Positions 9,534 to 17,878 of a DNA stretch of 64,000 nucleotides are shown piece after piece. The DNA is from Anaerolineae bacterium. Lineage in GTDB: Bacteria > Chloroflexota > Anaerolineae > Aggregatilineales > UBA2796. The stretch spans positions 1 through 64,000 of the forward strand of contig JAHBVK010000037.1 in assembly GCA_019637555.1 (NCBI GenBank), given 5' to 3'. Made by a program: the position numbers and the translations under genes. The notes below the pieces were generated by a model, which was given only the letters and a program-made list of their open reading frames with translations, ran no database searches and was not told where the DNA came from. Position 1 is the first letter of the stretch. Every line of letters begins with the position of its first letter.

Positions 9534-11660
9534 GTGATCCATCGGCTACTCTCCGCCCATATCGGACGGCGGCTGATAATTGCGATGATAATGTTGGCGC
9601 TGATCGCTGTCGGAATCAGCGGCAGTGGCGCGGTGCTAGCGCAGACTTCTCGGCGGCTTCAGTACGGGCAGAACGTCACTGGCACGTTTGATGCCCAAGC
9701 CTTCGCGCAGGTCTACAGCTTTAACGCGGCACGAGGCGATGTTGTTAGCGTCACGGCGACCAGCCAGACTGATGGTCTGACGCTGGGTGTGGTGCTCACC
9801 GATTCGACTGGCGAAACAGTTGCCAGCAGCGAAGGCAGCACCAACGCCGAAGTGAACCTCAGCAATGTCGAGATCGCCACGGCGGGCACCTATTACATCA
9901 CCGTGGTGGGCAGTGGCGCCGCAACCGAAGGCACTTTCACGCTCGGTCTGGCTGGTCAAACAGCGACCAGTGCGCCCGAAAGCGTGGATGTCAGCGGCGT
10001 TAATGTGACCCTCAACTGGAGCAGCAACGACGACTTCAACCTCGAAGTGCGCGATCCGCAGGGTGGCGCGGTCAACTTCCGCACGCCAACCGTTAACAGC
10101 GGCGGCGCGCTGCAAGGCAATGTCAACGGCGAATGTTCCAATGCGACGGCGAACAGCCCCACCGAGACGATCAGTTGGCCCGCTGGCTCCGTGCCCGGCG
10201 GCAGCTATGAGGTGCTCGTTTATTTCAATCAGGCTTGCACCACGCCCGCGCAGCCCCGCCAATTCACGCTGACCATCAGCGTCAATGGGCAAGACCTCGC
10301 GCCGATTCAAGGCACACTGCAGCAGGGTCAGCAGTACGTCACCAGTTTCGTGATCGCGGGGGCGGATAACGTGACTATCGGCAACGGCGGTGATCCAGTA
10401 GAAGCGGCGCTCAATTTGATCGCCTTCCGCGATTTGATCCTCGCCCCCAGTGCGCTGACGAATAATCAGGGTACGGGCACAATCAATAGTCAGAATCCGG
10501 CGGAAGCATGGTCATTTCAGGGTACTGCCAACGAGATCGTGACCATCGATCTGGCAGCGACATCGGGCAGTCTCGATACCTTCCTGATCCTGATTGGACC
10601 GGATGGCATCCCCGTCGCTTCCAATGACGACGCCAATGCGGATACGCGCAACTCGCAAATCCTGAACAAACAGCTTACCGCTGATGGGCGCTATGTAATA
10701 CTGGCGACGCGCTTCGGTCTAGGTATCGGTGGTACGGAAGGTGGCTACTCTGTAACGCTGACCAGCGGATCGCAATCCGTAGGCGCGGGCACGCCAGTAG
10801 CAACGGCAAATCCGGGCACGGCGACAGGTGGCACGACGGTGGCGCAGGATACCGATGGCGATGGTTTGCCTGATGGCAGCATCGAAGTGCTGCTGCGCTG
10901 GGATACCCGCGCCGACATGCGCGTGCTGATCCGCGATCCGCAGGGGCGGGTGCTCTACGCCGATAACCCGAATCCCATTGACGGCGGTGTGCTCTATCAG
11001 CAGGGCAACTTCAACTGCGCCAACACGGTGACCAATCCGCAGACGTATGCCTACTTCCCCGGCACACGCCCGATTGATGGCACGTATGAGGTGCAGGTGT
11101 GGGTGTTCAATGACTGCAACTCGCAGATTCAACCCAACTTCAGCCTGACCATGAGCGCCAACAATCAGCAGTTCTTCACCACCACCGCGCGTCCTGACTT
11201 CAGTGTACGCAAGAATCACTATGTGGTTGCCTTCACGGTGTCGAACGGTACAGCGGTTGCGGGCGAAGGTGGTACCTTCTACGGCGACTTCGGTCTGGAC
11301 ATCGGTTCCATCGCGGATCAGATGGCGACGGCAACGCTGCTGGAGTATGGTCGCCCCGTTCAGGGTGAGATCAGCGCCACTTCGCCGTTCGTGGTCTATA
11401 CCTTCAATGCTAACGCTGGCAACAACATCCAGATCACCGAACGGGCTACTCGTGGTACGTTGGACACCTTCCTTTATCTGCTCGATCCCAACGGTAACCC
11501 GATCACGCAGAATGACGATGTGACGCCCGGACGCGATACCAACTCGCAAATCCAGTACACTATTCCGGCGACGGGGCAGTATTACATTGTGGCAAGCCGT
11601 TATGGAGTACGCTACGGTGGTACGCTCGGCAGTTACGAACTGGCGTTGAGTCTGCGCTAA
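9534..11660 (+). CDS. Large exported protein with alternating PPC and YfaP-like domains
   Basis: Starts at GTG with AGGAGG six bases upstream. A signal peptide (about residues 1-36, ending VLAQT) leads into a 708-aa secreted protein. By eye the order is: PPC-type beta domain (about 40-140), a DUF2135/YfaP-like domain (about 150-255, DDFNLEVRDPQGG), a second PPC (about 290-410, DTFLILIGPDG), a second YfaP-like domain (about 440-560, ADMRVLIRDPQGR) and a third PPC (about 590-708, DTFLYLLDPNG). Two Cys pairs are conserved between the YfaP-like units. PPC domains are common in envelope and secreted proteins. No protease or enzyme domain is present, so it is probably a surface-structural or adhesive protein. 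Confidence 0.85.
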   Translation: MIHRLLSAHIGRRLIIAMIMLALIAVGISGSGAVLAQTSRRLQYGQNVTGTFDAQAFAQVYSFNAARGDVVSVTATSQTDGLTLGVVLTDSTGETVASSEGSTNAEVNLSNVEIATAGTYYITVVGSGAATEGTFTLGLAGQTATSAPESVDVSGVNVTLNWSSNDDFNLEVRDPQGGAVNFRTPTVNSGGALQGNVNGECSNATANSPTETISWPAGSVPGGSYEVLVYFNQACTTPAQPRQFTLTISVNGQDLAPIQGTLQQGQQYVTSFVIAGADNVTIGNGGDPVEAALNLIAFRDLILAPSALTNNQGTGTINSQNPAEAWSFQGTANEIVTIDLAATSGSLDTFLILIGPDGIPVASNDDANADTRNSQILNKQLTADGRYVILATRFGLGIGGTEGGYSVTLTSGSQSVGAGTPVATANPGTATGGTTVAQDTDGDGLPDGSIEVLLRWDTRADMRVLIRDPQGRVLYADNPNPIDGGVLYQQGNFNCANTVTNPQTYAYFPGTRPIDGTYEVQVWVFNDCNSQIQPNFSLTMSANNQQFFTTTARPDFSVRKNHYVVAFTVSNGTAVAGEGGTFYGDFGLDIGSIADQMATATLLEYGRPVQGEISATSPFVVYTFNANAGNNIQITERATRGTLDTFLYLLDPNGNPITQNDDVTPGRDTNSQIQYTIPATGQYYIVASRYGVRYGGTLGSYELALSLR

Positions 11661-11715
11661 ACCGCAAACCAATGCAGCGGACTTTTGTTCGCGGTACAAT
11701 TTGCTGAATGTTCTC

Positions 11716-11746
11716 AAGGGGACAGATGAATTCTGTCCCCTTTTCT
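11716..11746 (+). terminator. Rho-independent terminator
   Basis: An 11-bp perfect stem (AAGGGGACAGA/TCTGTCCCCTT) with a 5-base loop is followed by a T-rich tail, 55 bases past the stop of the PPC-domain gene. It separates that gene from the lipoprotein gene. Confidence 0.9.
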
Positions 11747-11770
11747 ATGTATAGTAGGACGTAAACGCCG

Positions 11771-12466
11771 ATGTTCAGGAACAAGAGATTAGTACCCGCT
11801 GCCGCCATTCTTATTGTCGGCTTATTGCTGGCGAGCTGCTCCCCGCCACCGCCGCTTATTTCTCAGAACTATCTTAAAGATACCAGTCTGATCAGCGGGC
11901 AGCCTTGCGACGCACCGTGCTATCAAAATATCACTGTGGGCAAAGATACGTTCGTGGACGCGGTGAACAAGATCAAAGCGAACACCATGTTCAAGGATGT
12001 GCAAACGAAAGACGCCACCAGCGATCAGCCTGCGGTTGCGGTCTGGTCAACGGTTGACTCTGGCGAACAATGCTGCCAGATGATCGCCCGCACCGATGGC
12101 GTCGTGGAGTCGATCACGCTGCGACTTGCCCCTCAGAGCACCGTCGGTCAGGTGATCGATAAGTTCGGTGAACCGCCGTATACGTTCAGTGCATCCTACA
12201 CCGATACCGAGTCGGTGATCCAATTGCTCTATCCCACGCACGGTCTGCTGATCCTCGTCGTCCCCGGCGATGCCAACAGCTCGTTGGAAGCGGGTGATCC
12301 GGTAGTCGCGGCGATCTACCTCGATCCAGAGCGTTACGATCAGTTGGTCAAGGAAGCCACGCTGCAAGGGTGGGCGGGCTATGTGTCGTTCACACAGTAT
12401 CTGACGCTGACGCCCATCGTCACGCCGATTGCCTCCGCCACGCCTTCGCCAACGCCGGGATCGTAA
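11771..12466 (+). CDS. Predicted lipoprotein of unknown function
   Basis: 231 aa with a type II signal peptide: positive start (RNKR), hydrophobic core and the lipobox LASC (Cys at about residue 22), followed by a Pro-rich linker. The mature region contains a pair CDAPCYQNITVG and a later QCCQM, and ends in a Thr/Pro tail (TPSPTPGS). The pattern resembles short lipoproteins common in Chloroflexota genomes; no enzymatic motif is seen. It stands alone between two hairpins. Confidence 0.8.
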   Translation: MFRNKRLVPAAAILIVGLLLASCSPPPPLISQNYLKDTSLISGQPCDAPCYQNITVGKDTFVDAVNKIKANTMFKDVQTKDATSDQPAVAVWSTVDSGEQCCQMIARTDGVVESITLRLAPQSTVGQVIDKFGEPPYTFSASYTDTESVIQLLYPTHGLLILVVPGDANSSLEAGDPVVAAIYLDPERYDQLVKEATLQGWAGYVSFTQYLTLTPIVTPIASATPSPTPGS

Positions 12467-12539
12467 GGCAATGACGGGTGATGAGTGAAGACAGTCAGTG
12501 AACTCATTACTCTCAGTCAACCTAAAAGAAAATCAAAAC

Positions 12540-12562
12540 GGAGCAGCCTAACCCGCTGCTCC
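12540..12562. terminator. GGAGCAGC/GCTGCTCC hairpin
   Basis: An 8-bp stem with a 7-base loop lies 73 bases after the lipoprotein stop. On the minus strand it is followed by TTTTGATT, exactly as in the tRNA-Pro terminator at 61711-61744, but no minus-strand gene lies upstream. It may be a shared terminator cassette or serve the plus strand weakly. Confidence 0.55.
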
Positions 12563-12668
12563 CTTCATGCCCGGCTTTGACTTAAACGTCTACGACTTTC
12601 CTTACTCAACTCCCCTTACAAGCCTCAAAGCTGCGCGCACTCCAGTTTTCTTGGATAAAACCAGAAGT

Positions 12669-12697
12669 TTGACATCCAGAAAGCCTTATGTTACGCT
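12669..12697 (+). promoter_or_regulatory. Sigma-70-like promoter of the GntR operon
   Basis: A consensus -35 TTGACA (12669-12674), a 17-base spacer, and -10 TACGCT (12692-12697) preceded by a TG extended -10 element. The start point would fall near 12704, immediately before the operator. Confidence 0.65.
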
Positions 12698-12707
12698 ACA
12701 CAGCTAA

Positions 12708-12721
12708 GTGGTAGTAACCAC
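12708..12721. promoter_or_regulatory. Likely GntR/HutC-type operator
   Basis: The inverted repeat GTGGT-AGTA-ACCAC matches the TGGT...ACCA half-site pattern bound by HutC/DasR/NagR regulators. It lies just downstream of the predicted -10 box and about 40 bases before the regulator's own start, so binding would block transcription of the whole operon until an effector (often an amino-sugar phosphate in this subfamily) is bound. Confidence 0.65.
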
Positions 12722-12762
12722 CTAACCACCCAACCAAGATTAAGTATAGTATTTGATTATCG

Positions 12763-13527
12763 ATGACCAGAGCAACACTTAATAAGTACAGTCATATCCC
12801 CCTCTACAGACAATTAGTCGATAGATTGGCGCTGCAAATTCGTAGTGGACAGTTGCAGGTAGGGGAACGCGTACCCTCTGAACGGGAAATGGCGGAAACG
12901 TTGGGTGTCAGCCGTACGACGGCACGACTAGCGATTGAAGAGTTAGTGGCGAGCGGGCTGGTTTACCGCGATCAGGGGCGTGGCACCTTCGTTGCTGAAC
13001 CGACAAGTCGTCGGGTCATGGGTTTCGCCAGTTTCAGCGAGGAACTGGTGGCTCATGGGCGTCGTCCCGGCTCGCGTATTCTCGAACAACTGCTCGTCGA
13101 TGGTGATGAGTCCATTCGGGCTACTCTTAAATTGCAGGGCGATGAGAAAGCGCTGCGACTGGTTCGGCTGCGTCTAGCGGACGACAAACCCATCGCTCTA
13201 CAAACTTCGCATGTGGCTGGTCGCCTCGTGCCCGGTCTAGAGTCGAAAGACATGACCGATCAATCGCTGCATCGTGTTCTGCGCGAGGACTACTTTGTTT
13301 ATCCTGAGTGGACCGAAGCGGAGATCGGAGCACGTCGAGCCAGCGCCAACGAGGCGGAGCTGTTGAACATCGAAGTTGGTGATCCGGTGCTATTGGTTCA
13401 CGGGCGTGCTTATACCGATTCATTCGAGCCAGTAGAAGTGGTCACTACCGTCTATCACGGGGATGAACTAACGCTCTATTTCGGACGGCAGCGCATTAAT
13501 CCAATGCGTGGTGGAACTGGATCGTAG
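12763..13527 (+). CDS. GntR-family transcription regulator (UTRA effector domain)
   Basis: 254 aa. The N-terminal winged helix (residues ~8-75) shows RVPSEREMAETLGVSRTTARLAI and the wing RDQGRGTFVA. The C-terminal UTRA domain (~90-245) includes ALRLVRLRLADDKPIALQTS and VLLVHGRAYT. HutC-subfamily regulators usually sense a sugar or amino-sugar phosphate or an amino-acid derivative. It is the first gene of a long plus-strand operon and follows a matching operator, so autoregulation and control of the sugar transport and kinase genes are likely. An effector such as GlcNAc-6-P or GlcN-6-P is inferred from the operator type only. Confidence 0.93.
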   Translation: MTRATLNKYSHIPLYRQLVDRLALQIRSGQLQVGERVPSEREMAETLGVSRTTARLAIEELVASGLVYRDQGRGTFVAEPTSRRVMGFASFSEELVAHGRRPGSRILEQLLVDGDESIRATLKLQGDEKALRLVRLRLADDKPIALQTSHVAGRLVPGLESKDMTDQSLHRVLREDYFVYPEWTEAEIGARRASANEAELLNIEVGDPVLLVHGRAYTDSFEPVEVVTTVYHGDELTLYFGRQRINPMRGGTGS

Positions 13528-13539
13528 CGGGAGCCAGAT

Positions 13540-14628
13540 GTGAGCGACTCTGACGATACGAGTTTTATTCTCGCTGCCGATATGGGCGGTACCAAGATAG
13601 CCGTAGCGCTGATCTCTACGGCTGGCAAAATCCTTGCGCGGCAGCAAGAGCCAACCCGTCAGCACGGTCCGCAAGATGGCATCAGCCAACTTGCACAACT
13701 GTTTGAGCGCGTGCTGCGGCAAGCGGATGTGGACAAAGGCGCTGTGCTGGGTGTTGGTATTGGCATCCCGGCAGTTCTGGAGCGCGAAACAGACCGCGTA
13801 ATCTGGGCACCTAACCTAAACGGTTGGCGCGATGTGGCTCTAAAGCCAGCGCTGGAAAGCCTATTGAAGCTGCCCGTTTACCTCGAGTATGACGGTCATG
13901 CGGCGGTACTCGGCGAATGGTGGCAAGGGGCGGCTCGTGGTTTCCATTCTATTGTCGAGATCATTATCGGCACAGGGATTGGTGGCGGCATGATCCTTGA
14001 GGATCGGGTAGTGCGGGGGATCAATCGCTTGGCGGGCGCTGCTGGATGGTTTGCGCTCACCACACAGCCCCACGCCGCTGACAGCGATGATCCGAGCCGT
14101 TCTTTAGGTCATTGGGAATCGCTAGCGGCGGGTCCGGGTATCGTTCGGAGGATGCAGGCACAGCTCAAGCTGCATCCAGACTCAGCGCTGGCAGACCGCG
14201 CACAAACTCTGACCGCTAAAGACGTTTTCGACGCTGACGATGCTGGCGATCCTTTAGCCCGCCAGATCATTGATGACAGCGCCGATGTGATCGGGTTGGG
14301 TATCGCCAATATCGTCAGCCTGATCAATCCGGAGATCGTTGTGCTCGGTGGAAGTATCGGCGCACAGCGCGGTAAGCGATTAATTCCCCGTGCCAGCGCG
14401 GTTGTGCATTCGTGGGCGCAACCGATCTCGTCCCAGTCGGTGACCATTGTGCCATCAAGCTTGGGCGCAGATGGTGGGTTATGGGGAGCTGCCTATGCTG
14501 TACTACAGCGAAGGGACGCGTCAGCACCCACGCGGCAAGCAATACTTTCCCCCACTAGCCTAACTAGCACCAACCCTACCGCCATGTTTGCTGCATCAGA
14601 GGAAAGGAGAGAGGCAGACGCTCATTAG
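13540..14628 (+). CDS. ROK-family sugar kinase
   Basis: 362 aa, starting at GTG with GGGAG upstream, 12 bases after the regulator. The N-terminal phosphate-binding motif AADMGGTKIAVALIS, the hinge GIGIPAVL and ATP-binding GTGIGGGMI fit ROK kinases (glucose, GlcNAc, ManNAc and similar). The usual Cys-rich zinc site (CxCGxxGCxE) is absent: the matching region reads DDPSRSLGHWESLAAG, so this is a zinc-less variant. The genetic context (GntR regulator, sugar ABC system, SIS proteins) suggests it phosphorylates the imported sugar. The last ~30 residues are low-complexity and unlike the family. Confidence 0.9.
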   Translation: MSDSDDTSFILAADMGGTKIAVALISTAGKILARQQEPTRQHGPQDGISQLAQLFERVLRQADVDKGAVLGVGIGIPAVLERETDRVIWAPNLNGWRDVALKPALESLLKLPVYLEYDGHAAVLGEWWQGAARGFHSIVEIIIGTGIGGGMILEDRVVRGINRLAGAAGWFALTTQPHAADSDDPSRSLGHWESLAAGPGIVRRMQAQLKLHPDSALADRAQTLTAKDVFDADDAGDPLARQIIDDSADVIGLGIANIVSLINPEIVVLGGSIGAQRGKRLIPRASAVVHSWAQPISSQSVTIVPSSLGADGGLWGAAYAVLQRRDASAPTRQAILSPTSLTSTNPTAMFAASEERREADAH

Positions 14629-14703
14629 CAGATCGTTATTCACCGTTGAGTTCATGCTCATCACCAACTTACACCAACGGCTACTGCACGGAGGCAATTT
14701 GAA

Positions 14704-15975
14704 ATGAACCACAAATCACGTTTTCTAGTTCTCGCCTTGATAGTGATGCTCTGCTTGACGACTATCGCCGTCGCTCCGGCGGCTGTACGTGCGCAAGGCG
14801 TCACACTGCGCGCCCTGATCCGCCCTGACGAAGGTGCCAATGTCGCTACCTATGTTGAAAAATTCAAAGCCGAAACTGGCATTGACGTTCAGGTAGATTT
14901 CGTGGGCTGGGCTGAAATTTACAACAAAACCATCACCACACTCGCGGGCGGCGGCGGTGGCTATGACATCATCTTTGTTCCTTCTGCAAATGTCGTAGAG
15001 TTCACCTCCGGCGGTTGGTTTGAGCCGATTTCCGACCTCATTCCCGCAGCCGAAAAAGATCAGTGGCTGGCTTCTGTCGTCGATATGTATACCCGTGACG
15101 GGGAATTGCTCGCCATGCCATGGTATGCTGGCGGCGCGCACATGGCTTACAACAAGGACGTGTTGTCGAAGGCTGGCGTTGACCCCGCTAAGGTAGTGAC
15201 CTGGACAGACTTCATCGACGCCTGCGCTAAGGTCAAAGAGACCAACGCTGCACCGTTCTGCTTCGTGCCAAGCGCCAAGTATCCCGGTGAGTTCTACTAT
15301 TTCTGGGGTTCTCTGGTCGCCAGCACCGGCGCTGAACTGTTCGATGCCGACGGCAAAGCGATCTTCCAGAATAGTCCGGAAGCCTTAACCGTCACGCAGT
15401 TGATCAAGGATGCGGTGGACAAGGGCTATTTCGATAAAGCAGGCGCGGCGCTGGATGACTACGAAACCCTGATCGAGTTCGGCAACGGCAAATCTGCTTT
15501 CTTGCTCGACTCCACATGGTCAGTTACACAGGCGGTCAAGAACCCCGAACTGTCCAAGATCGTCGGCAGCGCAGACATCATGTTGATCCCCGGCACGGCT
15601 GATCTACGCAGCGGCGGTTACCTCTACGCAGGCGGTCTGGGCTTGCTCAAGACCTCCGAGAACAAAGACGCCGCCAAGCAGTTCCTGACCTTCCTGACCA
15701 GCGAAGAAGCGCAGAAGCATCACGCTATTCAAGGCGCGAACATGCCGACGCGCACAAGCCTGTATGCGGATAAAGACATCGCTGCGTCGTGGACTGGCTT
15801 CGCTACACTGGCGGAACAACTCACCTATGGCAAGTTCCCGCCACAATTCGCATGGTTTGAAGAATGGCGTCGTTCGCTCGCTTCCTCAATGCAAGACCTG
15901 ATCAATGGAGCGAAGACACCAGAAGAAGTGATCACTTTCCTCGTTGCGGAGACTGAGCGCCTGAACGCCCGTTAA
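14704..15975 (+). CDS. Sugar ABC transporter substrate-binding protein
   Basis: Family-1 extracellular solute-binding protein of 423 aa. The signal peptide (residues 1-31) ends AVRAQG. The mature part has the family's features: a KFKAETGIDVQVDFV opening strand-helix, GYDIIFVPSAN, AYNKDVLSKAG and FLTSEEAQKHH. GGAGG precedes the ATG. It would deliver a mono- or oligosaccharide to the two permeases at 16960-18817. No transport ATPase is encoded in the operon, so a multi-use MsiK/UgpC-type ATPase elsewhere is implied. A stem-loop follows the gene. Confidence 0.94.
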   Translation: MNHKSRFLVLALIVMLCLTTIAVAPAAVRAQGVTLRALIRPDEGANVATYVEKFKAETGIDVQVDFVGWAEIYNKTITTLAGGGGGYDIIFVPSANVVEFTSGGWFEPISDLIPAAEKDQWLASVVDMYTRDGELLAMPWYAGGAHMAYNKDVLSKAGVDPAKVVTWTDFIDACAKVKETNAAPFCFVPSAKYPGEFYYFWGSLVASTGAELFDADGKAIFQNSPEALTVTQLIKDAVDKGYFDKAGAALDDYETLIEFGNGKSAFLLDSTWSVTQAVKNPELSKIVGSADIMLIPGTADLRSGGYLYAGGLGLLKTSENKDAAKQFLTFLTSEEAQKHHAIQGANMPTRTSLYADKDIAASWTGFATLAEQLTYGKFPPQFAWFEEWRRSLASSMQDLINGAKTPEEVITFLVAETERLNAR

Positions 15976-16011
15976 GCTAGCGTTTAGCGTTTCTCATTCG
16001 CAAACCTGAGC

Positions 16012-16055
16012 CTGCGTCGGAAATGAATGGAATTTCCTGTTCATTTCCGGCGCAG
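16012..16055 (+). terminator. Stem-loop after the binding-protein gene
   Basis: A 16-bp stem with one G-T pair (starting CTGCGTCGG and ending CCGGCGCAG) and a 12-base loop has no T tract. Such intra-operon hairpins typically stabilise the upstream transcript or attenuate, allowing more binding protein than permease. Confidence 0.7.
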
Positions 16056-16128
16056 CGAACGCCCATTAGCCAATGGTCAGAATGATCGACATCCCTAAAC
16101 TCTAAACTAAGTCTTACACGGTGCTGCT

Positions 16129-16899
16129 ATGCATTTTGAGTATCTCGCCGCTGCATCCCGAATTATAGAAGAGGTGGACAGCAGCCAAAAGGATAATATT
16201 AGCCAAGCGGCGCAGATCATGGCGGACGCGATTGCTGCTGATGGTCTGGTGCATATGTTTGGCGCTGGTCATTCCGCCTTGCCCGTCGCGGAGGCATATC
16301 CTAAGTGTGGCAATATTGTGGGCTTCCATCCGCTGGTGGAAACTGCCTTAATGAACTTTACCAGCGTGATCGGTAGTAATGGCTTGGCGCAGTTCACGTT
16401 CCTTGAACGCGCTGAAGGTTACGGTCACGCGATCTTGCAAAGCCATGTGCTGGAGCCTGAAGACGTGATGTTGATCTTCTCACAGTCGGGCATCAACGCA
16501 CCCGTGATTGATATCGCCTTAGGTTCTCAGGAACGCGGCTTGAAAGTGGTCGCCATTACGTCCGTCGCCCAGTGTCAACGACTGCCAGCGCGCCACTCCA
16601 GCGGCAAACGGCTGATCGAAGTAGCAGACATCGTGATCGATAACTGCGTGCCGTTTGGCGATGTGACGGTACAACTTGAAGGTGTAGATGAACCGCTTGG
16701 TCCCGCTTCTACACTGGTTGCCATCGCCATTGTCAATACACTGATCGTGGAAGTAGCAAGGGCGCTGGTGCTGCGCGGTAAGCAGCCGATCATCAATCCT
16801 ACACTGAATGCGCCGGGCGGAGTCGCTGCCGCTGAACAGCGTATGCAGTACGCACTAAGCGAGTATCGTCGTCGGGTACAGCGAACGCCGCACTCCTAA
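16129..16899 (+). CDS. SIS-domain protein, COG4821-like (copy 1)
   Basis: A phosphosugar-binding SIS-fold protein of 256 aa. Characteristic stretches are VHMFGAGHSALP near the N-terminus, the Ser-rich phosphosugar loop FSQSGINAP and VVAITSVAQ, then a HSSGKRL element and DIVIDNC. Proteins of this kind sit in sugar operons and bind or isomerise sugar phosphates; the exact reaction is not established. It is clearly paralogous to the gene at 18874, with which it shares GFHP, HSSGK and DIVIDNC blocks. It lies between the binding-protein and permease genes. Confidence 0.88.
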   Translation: MHFEYLAAASRIIEEVDSSQKDNISQAAQIMADAIAADGLVHMFGAGHSALPVAEAYPKCGNIVGFHPLVETALMNFTSVIGSNGLAQFTFLERAEGYGHAILQSHVLEPEDVMLIFSQSGINAPVIDIALGSQERGLKVVAITSVAQCQRLPARHSSGKRLIEVADIVIDNCVPFGDVTVQLEGVDEPLGPASTLVAIAIVNTLIVEVARALVLRGKQPIINPTLNAPGGVAAAEQRMQYALSEYRRRVQRTPHS

Positions 16900-16959
16900 C
16901 CTTTTGTGCCCTGTAGTCACACACTCGCAGCGGCACTAATTTGCGCCAGAGGAATGTTC

Positions 16960-17877
16960 ATGTTGCGCCTAAAACGCATGGGTCCCTTGCAACGCAGCCG
17001 TCTGCTGTTAGCGATTGCTCTGGTGTTGCCCGCCTTCCTGATTATGCTGGCAGTGACGATATATCCTCTGCTGCAATCGCTTTATATGAGTGTCGTGCGC
17101 TGGAACCTGACACGTCCACAAGAAGTTCATGCATTCGTCGGGCTGGATAACTACACGTTCATCCTCAGCGATTCGCGCTTCTGGGAGAGCGTGCGCATCA
17201 CCTTCATCTTTGGTTTGATGGCAGTTTCGCTAGAGATGGTGCTCGGCATCCTGATCGCGCTGATGCTGAACCGCGAGTTTCGCGGGCGTGCGCTGGTGCG
17301 CATGTTGGCGCTGCTGCCATGGGCGATCCCTTCCGTCGTCAACGGCATTATGTGGAAGTGGATTCTCAACCCGCGTTATGGGGCGTTGAATGGCTTGCTG
17401 CTGCAAGTGGGTCTTATTTCCAGTCCATCCGATTATGTTATCTGGCTGGGCGATCCGACGTTGGCACTGGTGATGGTGGTATTGGCAGATGTCTGGAAAG
17501 AGACGCCCTTCATCATGCTGCTGGTGTTGGCGGCGCTGCAAACCGTGCCCAAAGACCTGTACGAAGCGGCAAAAGTAGATGGTGCCAGCGCCGTTCAAAC
17601 CTTATTCAAGATCACCTTACCGCTGATCCGACCGACCTTATTCGTGGCGCTGGCGCTGCGCACCATTTGGGCGCTGAAGAGCTTCGATCTGATCTACACC
17701 TTGACAGCAGGTGGTCCGTCCAACGGTACATCCGTCATCGGCTACTACACATACATCGAGTCGTTCGTCGCTCTCGACTTAGGACGCGGCGCGGCAGCGG
17801 CATATCTACTCACCTTTGCAGTGATGGTACTGGTATTACTCTATCAGCGGGCACTGTATAGAGAGGTCGAATACTAA
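16960..17877 (+). CDS. Sugar ABC transporter permease (MalF/UgpA type)
   Basis: About 305 aa with six membrane segments. The first is LAIALVLPAFLIMLAVTIYP, and the EAA loop contacting the ATPase is EAAKVDGASAVQTLFKITLPLI. I place the start at the ATG at 16960 because CAGAGGA lies six bases upstream; ATGs at 16906 and 16954 are in frame. It partners the permease at 17879 (one base between them) and the binding protein at 14704. Confidence 0.93.
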   Translation: MLRLKRMGPLQRSRLLLAIALVLPAFLIMLAVTIYPLLQSLYMSVVRWNLTRPQEVHAFVGLDNYTFILSDSRFWESVRITFIFGLMAVSLEMVLGILIALMLNREFRGRALVRMLALLPWAIPSVVNGIMWKWILNPRYGALNGLLLQVGLISSPSDYVIWLGDPTLALVMVVLADVWKETPFIMLLVLAALQTVPKDLYEAAKVDGASAVQTLFKITLPLIRPTLFVALALRTIWALKSFDLIYTLTAGGPSNGTSVIGYYTYIESFVALDLGRGAAAAYLLTFAVMVLVLLYQRALYREVEY

Positions 17878-17878
17878 C

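Noticed and set aside
10719-11717. Long minus-strand frame opposite the PPC-domain gene
   Set aside because: Antisense shadow of a GC-rich gene; Arg/His-rich, no motif, no ribosome site.
12540-12660. Degraded tRNA gene beside the orphan terminator
   Set aside because: No cloverleaf or T-arm motif could be drawn in the flanking bases.
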